A stretch of 55,971 bases of DNA from an uncultured Collinsella sp. (GTDB taxonomy: Bacteria; Actinomycetota; Coriobacteriia; Coriobacteriales; Coriobacteriaceae). Within the stretch, counting starts at the first letter, position 1. Each line of letters starts with the position of its first letter. The notes beneath the pieces are model-generated. The model was not told where the DNA came from. It searched no databases and worked only from the letters and a program-made list of their open reading frames with translations. Location: positions 1-55,971 of the forward strand of contig CABQWP010000007.1 of the NCBI GenBank assembly GCA_902467875.1, in the 5' to 3' direction. Made by a program: the position numbers and the translations under genes. Positions 44,304 to 52,275 of the stretch are shown one piece after another.

Positions 44304-46428
44304 GCGTTTCTGGTCTAGATGCGTTTTGACGCGCCGTCCGAGCTGCCATCGCAAGCGAGGCGGCTTTATGGGCCGCGCCGGTATCGACCTGTTTATCGAA
44401 GACGGTGCCTACACCACGCTTTCTTCTGCCGTGGTCATCCTAGTGGTGCTCACGTTGTTGTTTTCGTCGACCGCGGCGATATGGAGCATGTCGCGCGCGG
44501 GGGACACCCAGGTGGCGGCCGATAGCGGCGCGCTGGCGGGTGCCAACGTAGTGTCGTCCTATCACACGGCTGCCACGGTGGTTGATGCGAGCATCTTGAG
44601 TCTGGGGCTAGCGGGGTTTGCCACGATCGGGACGGGCCTGGTCGCCATCCTCATCCCGGGTGCCGAACCAGTTGCCGGCAATATGGTCGACACCGGGATT
44701 GAGATCATTAAAACGCGCAACAAGTTTGCCAAAAGCGCATCGGAAGGCTTGCAGAAAATCGAGACGGCTCTGCCGTATCTGATTGCCGCGCGTGCCACGC
44801 AGGCGGTGTCGGCGCAGGATACCGATAGTGTGACCTATACCGGTACGGCGCTTGCCGTGCCCAGGATGTCCGAGTCGGATTTCGTTGCGCTCGAGGGTTC
44901 TGAGATCTCGACCGATGCCATTAAAGACACATCGAAAGATCTGGAGCGCGCAGCAGATGAGCTGCAGAAGGCCTCGGAGGAGGCGGCGAAAGCAAAAGAA
45001 CGCGCCTGGCTTGCGGATTGCGGTGGATCGGTTCCGGCTTCGGTCGGTAGCTGTTCATGCATGTGGGAACGTGCGAGGAGTTTGGCAAAGCTCTCGGGTG
45101 AGCAGAACCCGCATTATGCCTCGAGCATTTCGTGGGAGCCACAGGTGGCGCTCGACCGCGCGAAGACCTACTACCGTCAACGCCTGGCAGACGAAAAACC
45201 GCAGGGTTCAAGCGTCGAGACGAAGGCGGAGTCGGCGGCGCGCAAGGCGTTTTACACCTATGCGAGTACAGAGGTCAATCGTGCATATGTAACCGAGGAC
45301 GGAGATGAAGTCGCTTCCTATATCCCGCTGTTGCCGCGCAACACTGACGAGGTGCGAGCGACGGAACTCTATACCGATACGGTGTGGCCAACCAGTGCCA
45401 TCGATGGCAAGACGTATCTGCATTACGGAACGAGTTGCCCCAACTATAAGAAGGGGGCGCCATGCGGGCTGGCCTCGGTTGCTGCTTATGACGGGCAGGA
45501 CAAATGCAATAGATGCCATTTTGGTGTTTCGTCGCTCGGTGCCGTTGCGGCTCCTTCGACTTCTATCGAAAACGGCTTTGAGTACCACTTTGATCGATTC
45601 AAAGAGGCTCTGGAAGACTACGTCGAATGCCGCAACAAAGAACTCGAACTTGAGCGTCAGACCGAGGATGAGGCCGACCGTGCGGGCAATGCGTTTGACC
45701 AGGCCATTAAAGCGCTTTCCGGCGAGCGCCCGCGTATCGCCCCACCTGGCCGCAACGGCGTGGTCGCCTTTGCAGTTTCGGGTGACATTACCAGCCCCGA
45801 TCAACTTAACTCCTCGTTTAACGCGGCAGTCAGGCTTGGCGATCGCGGTGCTATCTCTGCCGCGGTGCTGGCGCCCGATGAGGCGACGGCGCAAAACAAC
45901 ATGCTTTCGCGATTTTTCTCGACATTGAAGGAACGCTCGGGCGGCGTTGCCGGCGTGCTCGACGGCGTCATGGATGTTTGGGGACGGCTACTCGTGGGAT
46001 ACGGAGACATCCAAGGTTCGGCCGACGAACTTATGGACGAGATGATTAAAGACCTAGGAGGGGGCAGCGGTGCGTTGGGCTCCATTGCATCGTGGCTCGG
46101 CGATACCGTTTCGGCGTCCGTGGCGGCGCTGGGTTTGGAACCGTGCGACTTGCGCCTGCGAAAGCCGGTGCTGACCGATTCCGCAAATGTCATTAAGAGT
46201 CCGGGGTCTGACATTGCGGGTCTCTCTCAAGCGCAAGACAAACTGCGAAGTATTCCGTTGGGCGTGACCGATCCCAAGGCGCTTTGCGAGGCGTTGGAAT
46301 ATCAAGTCGAACGCACCATTAGCGGTACGGTGTTCACACTTGCGGAGATTCCTCTGCCCGGCGGCGGCTCCATCCCGCTCACCGTCGATGTCGCCACGCT
46401 GGTTGGCGTTCTGGGCGGTGGGTCGTAA
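44275..46428 (+). CDS. Large TadG-like pilus-associated protein
   Basis: A 717-aa protein with a basic N-terminus, one membrane segment (about 47-70, LSSAVVILVVLTLLFSSTAAIW) and the AADSGALAGA motif typical of TadG/DUF5702-type proteins. The long extracytoplasmic part contains a second hydrophobic stretch (~97-125), a coiled-coil acidic/Lys region (~220-250, ERAADELQKASEEAAKAKER) and at least ten Cys residues, several in pairs (CGLAS, CNRCHFG), which suggests disulphides or metal binding. ATG 44275 follows GGAGGGAG. Probably the largest surface component of the pilus; the tip role is inference. Confidence 0.82.
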   Translation: MIRGLLHGIKRFWSRCVLTRRPSCHRKRGGFMGRAGIDLFIEDGAYTTLSSAVVILVVLTLLFSSTAAIWSMSRAGDTQVAADSGALAGANVVSSYHTAATVVDASILSLGLAGFATIGTGLVAILIPGAEPVAGNMVDTGIEIIKTRNKFAKSASEGLQKIETALPYLIAARATQAVSAQDTDSVTYTGTALAVPRMSESDFVALEGSEISTDAIKDTSKDLERAADELQKASEEAAKAKERAWLADCGGSVPASVGSCSCMWERARSLAKLSGEQNPHYASSISWEPQVALDRAKTYYRQRLADEKPQGSSVETKAESAARKAFYTYASTEVNRAYVTEDGDEVASYIPLLPRNTDEVRATELYTDTVWPTSAIDGKTYLHYGTSCPNYKKGAPCGLASVAAYDGQDKCNRCHFGVSSLGAVAAPSTSIENGFEYHFDRFKEALEDYVECRNKELELERQTEDEADRAGNAFDQAIKALSGERPRIAPPGRNGVVAFAVSGDITSPDQLNSSFNAAVRLGDRGAISAAVLAPDEATAQNNMLSRFFSTLKERSGGVAGVLDGVMDVWGRLLVGYGDIQGSADELMDEMIKDLGGGSGALGSIASWLGDTVSASVAALGLEPCDLRLRKPVLTDSANVIKSPGSDIAGLSQAQDKLRSIPLGVTDPKALCEALEYQVERTISGTVFTLAEIPLPGGGSIPLTVDVATLVGVLGGGS

Positions 46429-46904
46429 TGAGTATCCGCATGCGTCTGCGCGAGGAGCGCGCCCAAGCGACGGTTGAGATGGCAGTGGTTACGCCCGTTT
46501 TGCTGGTGCTGGCACTCGTCGTGTACAACGTCATGATCTTTGCCAGCGCTGTCGCGCGCTTCGACCGCGTGGTGCCCGACATCGTGTTGGCGCACGCTGT
46601 GGCGTCGGAGGGGGAGGGCGACGAAAGCTCTGCCGATGCCTCGGCGACGGTTCAGACTCAAATTCTGAATGCCATGGAAGGCTATGACTTGCAGATCGAA
46701 GTGTCGAGTGAGCAAGGCGCGGAGGCATCGGATGGTGGCCTGCTCTCCCTATCCGGTACGTTTAGGACCTACACCTGCACCATGTACTATGAGCCGTGGC
46801 CGACTTTTCTCAGCATCGCTGGCGTTTCGCTGGGGGCGCCGACAACGTTGTCGCACGAGCGCGCGGTGACGGTCGATCCATGGCGCCCGGGGGTGGTCAT
46901 GTGA
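46428..46904 (+). CDS. Second TadE-like minor pilin
   Basis: A 158-aa pseudopilin: RLREERAQATVEMAVVTPVL and a membrane helix, then an extracellular domain (CTMYYEPWPTF). The prepilin Glu is kept but Tyr is replaced by Met. ATG 46428 shares its A with the preceding TAA stop. Its stop overlaps the next GTG, so the whole end of the operon is translationally coupled. Confidence 0.83.
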   Translation: MSIRMRLREERAQATVEMAVVTPVLLVLALVVYNVMIFASAVARFDRVVPDIVLAHAVASEGEGDESSADASATVQTQILNAMEGYDLQIEVSSEQGAEASDGGLLSLSGTFRTYTCTMYYEPWPTFLSIAGVSLGAPTTLSHERAVTVDPWRPGVVM

Positions 46905-47260
46905 CCGCGGTCTCGTCCTACATCGCCTACGCGCGGGCACTCAACAGGCTGGGTTGGACGCCGGCCGAGTTTGCGGTGGCGGAGTCGTTTGTCGTGCGAC
47001 TGCGCGGCATGCTGGGACGGCGTCCGGTTGCCGCCAACGGCCTGCCGCTCGTCATGGCGTTTCCACGCTGCTCTTCGGTCCATACGTGTTTTATGGCCTA
47101 TCCCATCGACATCGCCTTCATCAATCGCGACGGCAATATCCTCGCGCGCTACGAAAACGTCCGTCCTTGGCACATGTGTTCCTGTCCCGGCGCCTGGGCG
47201 GTATTGGAACGCCCTTCAATCCTCGCTACACCTCCCGCCCTCCAACAAGCGCCGGCGTAA
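46901..47260 (+). CDS. DUF192-family protein at the end of the Tad operon
   Basis: A 119-aa protein matching DUF192: VVRLRGMLGRR then PLVMAFPRCSSVHTCFMAYP, IDIAFINRDGNIL and the C-terminal CSCPGAWAVLE. The family is a small beta-fold of unproved function, often secreted or near envelope genes. Here there is no signal peptide. GTG 46901 overlaps the TadE stop (GTGA) and GGGGGTGG precedes it. The position suggests a link to pilus biogenesis, but this is untested. Confidence 0.85.
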   Translation: MTAVSSYIAYARALNRLGWTPAEFAVAESFVVRLRGMLGRRPVAANGLPLVMAFPRCSSVHTCFMAYPIDIAFINRDGNILARYENVRPWHMCSCPGAWAVLERPSILATPPALQQAPA

Positions 47261-47264
47261 GAGA

Positions 47265-47294
47265 TTGACGACGGCGGACTTTCGTCATACGAAA
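47265..47294 (+). promoter_or_regulatory. Promoter and putative operator of the TA-like pair
   Basis: TTGACG (47265-47270), 17 bp, TACGAA (47288-47293). A perfect inverted repeat TTTCGT (47280-47285)/ACGAAA (47289-47294) covers the -10, well placed for autorepression by the RHH antitoxin encoded downstream. Confidence 0.6.
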
Positions 47295-47323
47295 TTTGGT
47301 AAGATGGAGGAGAAGATGCATGG

Positions 47324-47587
47324 ATGTTGAGATCCATCCGAACGCCAAAAAAACACTTGACGGAAAAGCAGGTGCTTGGTGCCTGGTTCGCGGTTACTGA
47401 GTGCATTCGCCGCGAGTCGGAGGACGAGCCGCCGAGATGGCTTGCCATTGGATGGCTTCCAGATGGTCGAAGTGTGGAACTTGTTGCGGTCGAACTAATT
47501 CGTGGATGGCTCATTATTCATGCCCTGTCTCCGGTTCAGAAGAAATTCTGGCAAGAGATCGAGCGAGCTCGGCAGAGGGGTCGATGA
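47324..47587 (+). CDS. Putative small toxin of a type II TA pair, 87 aa
   Basis: I do not recognise the family with certainty. The core (PRWLAIGWLPDGRSVELVAV then GWLIIHALSP) has the strand pattern and DGR turn of BrnT/RelE-like toxins. ATG 47324 follows GGAGGAGAAG. Another ATG at 47320, in another frame, begins MDVEIHPNAKK, which looks like the natural N-terminus of such proteins but runs to a stop because of an A7 run (47347-47353); with six A it would join this frame. The stop overlaps the antitoxin start (ATGA). Confidence 0.6.
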   Translation: MLRSIRTPKKHLTEKQVLGAWFAVTECIRRESEDEPPRWLAIGWLPDGRSVELVAVELIRGWLIIHALSPVQKKFWQEIERARQRGR

Positions 47588-47871
47588 TGGGCAAGACGTA
47601 TACGGCCGCTAATGGTCAGGTTGTAACGGATGAAATGATTGACGCGTGGTGTGAGTCGTACGAGCGCGGAGAGTTTCCGGATGGCGAACACACCGTTGGT
47701 GGAATCGTGCGTGGACGGCCCCCGCTCTCAGGTGAGGGGACGGCAACGCTGTCGGTCAAGATTCCTCTGGGAATGAAGGAGGCCATTCGTCGACGGGCGG
47801 CTGCCGAGGGGATGACGCCAAGTGAGTTTGCCCGTGCGGCTCTGAGTGAAAAACTTCTTGCTGCCGGCTGA
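47584..47871 (+). CDS. Putative RHH antitoxin, 95 aa
   Basis: The C-terminal ~45 residues (TLSVKIPLGMKEAIRRRAAA then EGMTPSEFARAALSEKLL) form a ribbon-helix-helix DNA-binding fold; the N-terminal half (ANGQVVTDEMIDAWCESYER) would bind the toxin. ATG 47584 overlaps the toxin stop; a second ATG follows directly. Toxin-first gene order as in BrnTA/HigBA. It probably represses its own promoter through the 47280-47294 palindrome. Confidence 0.72.
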   Translation: MMGKTYTAANGQVVTDEMIDAWCESYERGEFPDGEHTVGGIVRGRPPLSGEGTATLSVKIPLGMKEAIRRRAAAEGMTPSEFARAALSEKLLAAG

Positions 47872-47934
47872 TGCCTCTGACGTGCCGATTTATAGAACCG
47901 AGGCTGTGCTCAAAAACTTTTTTAAAATTCTCGG

Positions 47935-47962
47935 TTGACCGGAACGCGTCCTTGGTTATACT
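47935..47962 (+). promoter_or_regulatory. Promoter of tRNA-Phe
   Basis: TTGACC (47935-47940), 16 bp, TATACT (47957-47962), 32 bp upstream of the tRNA. Confidence 0.85.
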
Positions 47963-47994
47963 AATCAAGCCTTGAAACAAGGCACACATCAAAT

Positions 47995-48067
<73 letters not shown>

Positions 48068-48080
48068 CCTTGAATTGACT

Positions 48081-48107
48081 AGGACCTCTGCAAAGGGGTC
48101 CTTTTCT
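48081..48107 (+). terminator. Terminator of tRNA-Phe
   Basis: AGGACC (48081-48086) pairs with GGTCCT (48097-48102), followed by TTTTCTTTT. Confidence 0.85.
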
Positions 48108-48122
48108 TTTATCGAGGGCTCT

Positions 48123-48356
48123 GCGGAAATTGCGTCCCGGAATTTGGCTTCAGAGTGGGATGCGTTTTCCGCTTTGATGTCGCTTGGGAAAGCGCGACCC
48201 GGAATCCGGCGTCAGAATGGGACGTGCTTTCCTTTTGCGGCCTTTGGCGGAAACTGCGTCCCAGATCTCGCGCTCAGAACGGGATGCATTTTCCGATTGA
48301 GGCCTCGAACGGAAAATGCATCCCAGTCTTTTGCGAAAAACGGGATGCGCTTTCCG
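48123..48356. repeat. Array of four tandem ~48-nt hairpins, 62-63-nt period
   Basis: Units start at 48123, 48186, 48248 and 48310. Each has a left arm of the form CGGAAA-TGCGTCCC, a 17-18-base loop (TCAGA in three of four) and a right arm GGGATGCG-TTTCCG, separated by 13-15 bases. The arms vary between units mainly by changes that keep pairing or wobble. The gap from 48357 to the GH5 gene at 48551 has no further copy; AAGGGGGCAGTG before the ATG supplies its ribosome site. Not CRISPR: the unit is self-complementary and there are no variable spacers. Confidence 0.88.
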
Positions 48357-48550
48357 GCGCTTACTTCCGACGTGCGCGCACATCTCGGCGCACCAGCTCG
48401 TGCCCACCTGTCCCAGACATTCCTCCCACTTTTGCGCCACTTTGTAGACCGTTCGGTCGCCTGTCTGCATGCGCGGGTATACTCAAATCGATAGATATGT
48501 CATGCAAGAGCGATGCGGGCTTAGCCCGTATGATTCAAAAGGGGGCAGTG

Positions 48551-49612
48551 ATGGAGAGGATACTCGGCGTTAATCTCTCTGGCTGGTTTATTCCCGAGCC
48601 TTGGGTGACCCCGTCGCTATACGCGGCGACCGGTGCATCCAACGCGGCCGAGCTGCAGGAGGCCATGGGCACCGCCGCCTATAACGAGCGCATGCGCCGT
48701 CATTACGAGACGTTTGTGAGCGAGGACGATTTCCGTCGCATGGCGCAGATCGGTCTCAATGCCGTGCGTCTGCCGGTGCCCTGGTATGCCTTTGGCTCGC
48801 AGGAGTCCGATGCGTCCTACATCTCGGTTGTCGACTACATCGACCGTGCAATTGAGTGGGCTGCCAAGTACGACATCCGCGTGCTGCTTGATCTAGCAAC
48901 TGTGCCCGGTGGCCAGGGCGATTCCAACGATTCGCCCGCCACGCCAGAGGCTGTTGCCGAGTGGCATTCGTCCACTAACGGCCGTCATGTCGCACTCGAC
49001 GTGCTCGAGCGCTTGGCTGATCGCTACGGCGAGGCCGAGAGCCTGCTGGGCATTGAGCTGCTGGATACGCCGCAGATGAGTGTCCGCAAGAGCCTCTTCA
49101 CCATGACGGATGGCATTCCTGCTCACTACCTGCGCAATTTCTATCGCGATGCCTACGAGCTCGTCCGTTCGTATATGCCCGAGGATAAGATCGTCGTCTT
49201 CTCGTCGTCGGGGCATCCCAGCGAGTGGAAGCATTTTATGCGCGGCGCTAAGTACAAGAACGTCTACATGGACCTTCACCTGTACCATTACCGCGACGAG
49301 TATGCGCTCGATATCACGAGCCCCCGCGGGCTGACGACGGCGATTTCGCGTAACAAGCGCGAGCTTAAAGAAGCGATTTCGACTGGGTTCCCCGTGCTGG
49401 TGGGCGAATGGTCGGGCGCGGCGATCTTTGCCAACTCGTCGGTTACGCCCGAGGGCCGCAATGCCTACGAGCGCGTGTTTATCGCCAACCAACTGGCTTC
49501 GTTTGCACCGGCTGCCGGTTGGTTCTTCCAAACGTGGAAGACCGAGAAGCGCATTGCAGCATGGGACGCCCGCGCGGCGCTCGGTACGCTCGAGCGTGGC
49601 ATGATTGAATAG
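48551..49612 (+). CDS. GH5-like (cellulase-family) protein, probably altered active site
   Basis: A 353-aa TIM-barrel protein of the glycoside hydrolase 5 type, related to exo-beta-glucanases: VNLSGWFIPEPWVTPSLY at the N-terminus, GLNAVRLPVPWYAF, and the nucleophile strand PVLVGEWSGA with Glu286. At the acid/base position relatives read NEP; here the sequence is GIELLDTPQ, with Asp172-Thr173 in place of Asn-Glu. So the general acid seems to be missing. There is no signal peptide, which is unusual for a polysaccharide hydrolase; it may act on a cytoplasmic glycoside or bind sugar without cleaving it. ATG 48551 follows GGGGGCAG. Confidence 0.8.
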   Translation: MERILGVNLSGWFIPEPWVTPSLYAATGASNAAELQEAMGTAAYNERMRRHYETFVSEDDFRRMAQIGLNAVRLPVPWYAFGSQESDASYISVVDYIDRAIEWAAKYDIRVLLDLATVPGGQGDSNDSPATPEAVAEWHSSTNGRHVALDVLERLADRYGEAESLLGIELLDTPQMSVRKSLFTMTDGIPAHYLRNFYRDAYELVRSYMPEDKIVVFSSSGHPSEWKHFMRGAKYKNVYMDLHLYHYRDEYALDITSPRGLTTAISRNKRELKEAISTGFPVLVGEWSGAAIFANSSVTPEGRNAYERVFIANQLASFAPAAGWFFQTWKTEKRIAAWDARAALGTLERGMIE

Positions 49613-49618
49613 GTTGAT

Positions 49619-50497
49619 ATGACGCAAAACAGCGCCCATACGGGCAAACTCTATGTGGTCGGCACGCCCATCGGCAACCTGGGCGACCTGTCCCCGCGCG
49701 TTGGCGAGGCGTTTGCCGCCGCCGATGCCATCTGCTGCGAAGACACGCGTGTGACGTCAAAGCTGCTGATGCACCTGGGCATTTCCAAGCCGCTTGTCCG
49801 TTGCGACGAGAATGTGATCGCCAGCCGCGCCGCCGGCCTGGTCGACCGTCTGCTGACGGGGGAGACCCTCGCCTTTGCCTCGGACGCCGGCATGCCGAGC
49901 GTGTCCGATCCCGGCCAGGCGCTGGTCGAGGCGGCGCGTGAGGCCGATGTGCCCGTCGAAGTTATTCCCGGGCCCTCTGCTTGCGTCACAGCGCTCGTTT
50001 CGTCCGGCATTTCCTGCGAGCATTTTTTCTTCGAGGGCTTTTTGGGTCGAAAGCACGGCGACCGTGTGCGCCGTTTGCAGCGCCTTGCCGTGGTGCCCGG
50101 CGCGCTCATCTTCTACGAGTCTCCACATCGCATCGTGGCGACGCTCGAGGCCGTGGTGGAGGTCTTTCCCCAGCGTGAGGTTGCCGTCTGCCGCGAGCTC
50201 ACCAAGCTGCACGAGGAAGTCTTGCGCGGGCCCGCCGCCCAGCTCGCCGAGGAGCTGCGTGCTCGCGGCGAGGTAAAGGGCGAGATTGCGCTGGTCATCG
50301 CGCCGCCGAGCGAGGACGAGGAGGCCGGTATCGTGCCGGTTGGCGCAGCGGCAGCGGATCCCGACGAGGCCCTGCGCGAGGATATCCGCGCCGCGCTCGA
50401 GGAGGGAGAGCCCGCCTCTGCGGTGGCCAAGCGCCTGTCTCAGAAGTATTCGCGCCGCAAGCGCGATGTCTATGCCATGGTGCTCGATATGCAATAG
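49619..50497 (+). CDS. rsmI: 16S rRNA (cytidine-1402-2'-O)-methyltransferase
   Basis: It methylates the ribose of C1402 in the 30S decoding centre using SAM. The 292-aa protein has the tetrapyrrole-methylase fold: KLYVVGTPIGNLGDLSPR, CEDTRVTSKLL, SDAGMPSVSDPG and the PGPSACVTALVSSG loop; the C-terminal ~50 residues form the small RsmI helical domain (AVAKRLSQKYSRRKRDVYAM). ATG 49619 is 6 bp after the GH5 stop. Confidence 0.95.
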   Translation: MTQNSAHTGKLYVVGTPIGNLGDLSPRVGEAFAAADAICCEDTRVTSKLLMHLGISKPLVRCDENVIASRAAGLVDRLLTGETLAFASDAGMPSVSDPGQALVEAAREADVPVEVIPGPSACVTALVSSGISCEHFFFEGFLGRKHGDRVRRLQRLAVVPGALIFYESPHRIVATLEAVVEVFPQREVAVCRELTKLHEEVLRGPAAQLAEELRARGEVKGEIALVIAPPSEDEEAGIVPVGAAAADPDEALREDIRAALEEGEPASAVAKRLSQKYSRRKRDVYAMVLDMQ

Positions 50498-50566
50498 ATG
50501 GAGGATATCCAGCCCTTGCGCTAGAATCATCCCCTGTATGCAACGTTTTTCTGGAGGACAAACCCC

Positions 50567-52168
50567 ATGGATCAAAGCAAGCCTTCGTTCTTTATCACGA
50601 CGCCCATCTACTACGTCAACGCCGATCCGCACCTGGGCACGGCTTATTCCACCATCATCGCCGACGTTCAGGCTCGCTATCGCCGCTCCGCTGGCTATAA
50701 CGTCAAGTTCCTGACCGGCATGGACGAGCACGGCGAGAAGGTCGCCGAGGCCGCAGCCAAGCACAACATGACGCCGCAGGAGTGGACCGACAGCCAGGCC
50801 CCGCACTTCAAGGAGCTTTGGAGCAAGCTCGAGATTTCCAACGACGACTTCATCCGCACCACCGAGCCGCGCCAGCATCATGCTGTGCAGTACCTGTGGG
50901 AGCGCATGAAGGAGTCCGGCTACCTGTATAAGGGCAGCTACGACGGTTGGTATTGCGTGCCTGACGAGACCTACTTCACTGATACGCAGGTCCAGAAGGG
51001 CGACGAGGAGTACGGCAGCGTCGGCCAGCACCTGTGCCCCGACTGCCACCGTCCGCTTGAGCGCGTGCAGGAGGAGTCCTACTTCTTTAAGCTTTCCGCC
51101 TTCCAGGACAAGCTGCTCAAGCTCTATGACGAGCACCCCGACTTTGTCGAGCCTGCGTTCCGTATGAATGAGGTACGCAGCTTTGTCGAGGGCGGCCTTA
51201 ATGACCTTTCCGTGAGCCGTACGAGCTTTGACTGGGGCATCCAGGTCCCGTTTGACGAGGGTCACGTGACCTACGTGTGGTTCGATGCGCTGCTCAACTA
51301 TATGACGGCCGTCGGCTACGGTGTCGACACCGATGAGGCGCGTGCCGAGCTGGCCTATCGCTGGCCCGCGCAGTTCCACATCGTGGGTAAGGACATCATC
51401 CGCTTCCACTGCGTCATTTGGCCCGCCATGCTCATGGCCATTGGCGAGGCCCTGCCCGAGCACGTCTTTGCCCACGGCTTCCTGACCGTGCGCAATGCCG
51501 AGACTGGCAAGGCCGAGAAGATGTCCAAGAGCCGCGGCAACGCCATCGCTCCGCAGGACGTTATCGACATGCTGGGCGTCGAGGGCTATCGCTACTACTT
51601 TATGACCGACGTCGTCCCCGGCACCGACGGTGCCATCAGCTTCGACCGCATGGAGCAGGTCTACAACGCCGACCTGGCCAACAGCTGGGGCAACCTTATC
51701 TCGCGTTCGCTCAACATGAGCGGCAAGTACTTTGACGGTTGCGCGCCCGCCAAGCCCGCATCGTTCGATGCGTTCGACAATCCGCTGGCAAAGATCGCCG
51801 ATGGTCTGGTCGAGCGCTACATGGCCAAGATGGACGTGCTCGATTACGGTGGAGCCAAGGACGAGGTCATGGAGCTCATCCACGCCGCCAACCACTACAT
51901 CGAGGACTCCGAGCCTTGGGCACTTGCCAAGGACGAGGCCAAGGCTGACGAGCTGGCGTTTGTGATCTACAACCTGCTCGAGGCCATCCGCATTGCCGCT
52001 CACCTGCTGATGCCGCTCATGCCCCAGACTTCTGCCGAGGCTCTGCGCCGCCTGTCCTGCGAGGACGAGGCCGCGAGCGACGATCTCAAGGGCATTTGCG
52101 CTTGGGGCCTGCTTGCTGGTGGTCAACCCGTCGAGAAGGGCGATCCGCTGTTCCCGCGTCTGGGCTAA
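50567..52168 (+). CDS. metG: Methionyl-tRNA synthetase
   Basis: Class I synthetase charging tRNA-Met. The 533-aa protein has the HIGH-type motif NADPHLGTAY, LTGMDEHGEK, a single zinc-knuckle-like CPDC, KMSKSRGN and the C-terminal helical anticodon-binding domain. It lacks the C-terminal EMAP/OB dimerisation domain, as many short MetRS do. ATG 50567 follows TGGAGGAC; a -10-like TAGAAT lies near 50522. Confidence 0.96.
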   Translation: MDQSKPSFFITTPIYYVNADPHLGTAYSTIIADVQARYRRSAGYNVKFLTGMDEHGEKVAEAAAKHNMTPQEWTDSQAPHFKELWSKLEISNDDFIRTTEPRQHHAVQYLWERMKESGYLYKGSYDGWYCVPDETYFTDTQVQKGDEEYGSVGQHLCPDCHRPLERVQEESYFFKLSAFQDKLLKLYDEHPDFVEPAFRMNEVRSFVEGGLNDLSVSRTSFDWGIQVPFDEGHVTYVWFDALLNYMTAVGYGVDTDEARAELAYRWPAQFHIVGKDIIRFHCVIWPAMLMAIGEALPEHVFAHGFLTVRNAETGKAEKMSKSRGNAIAPQDVIDMLGVEGYRYYFMTDVVPGTDGAISFDRMEQVYNADLANSWGNLISRSLNMSGKYFDGCAPAKPASFDAFDNPLAKIADGLVERYMAKMDVLDYGGAKDEVMELIHAANHYIEDSEPWALAKDEAKADELAFVIYNLLEAIRIAAHLLMPLMPQTSAEALRRLSCEDEAASDDLKGICAWGLLAGGQPVEKGDPLFPRLG

Positions 52169-52207
52169 GCCGCTGCGCGCCATATCGGCAATTTGCTGTT
52201 TAGCTGT

Positions 52208-52240
52208 AAGGGCATGGCCGCAACGGTCCATGCCCTTTTG
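52208..52240 (+). terminator. Terminator of metG
   Basis: AAGGGCATGGCC (52208-52219) pairs with GGTCCATGCCCTT (52225-52237), followed by TTG. The stem is long but the T-run is weak. Confidence 0.75.
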
Positions 52241-52275
52241 CTTTACGATGCAGCCACCATGTTAAGGAGGCAACC

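Noticed and set aside
44852..45928. Separate small ORFs inside the TadG-like gene on both strands
   Set aside because: All overlap a continuous 717-codon frame with membrane segment and family motif and lack ribosome sites.
48123..48356. CRISPR array
   Set aside because: Units are self-complementary hairpins that diverge from each other, linkers are 13-15 nt, and no cas genes are near.
49757..52231. An 824-codon minus-strand frame across rsmI and metG
   Set aside because: Spans two well-supported opposite-strand genes and has no recognisable domain.
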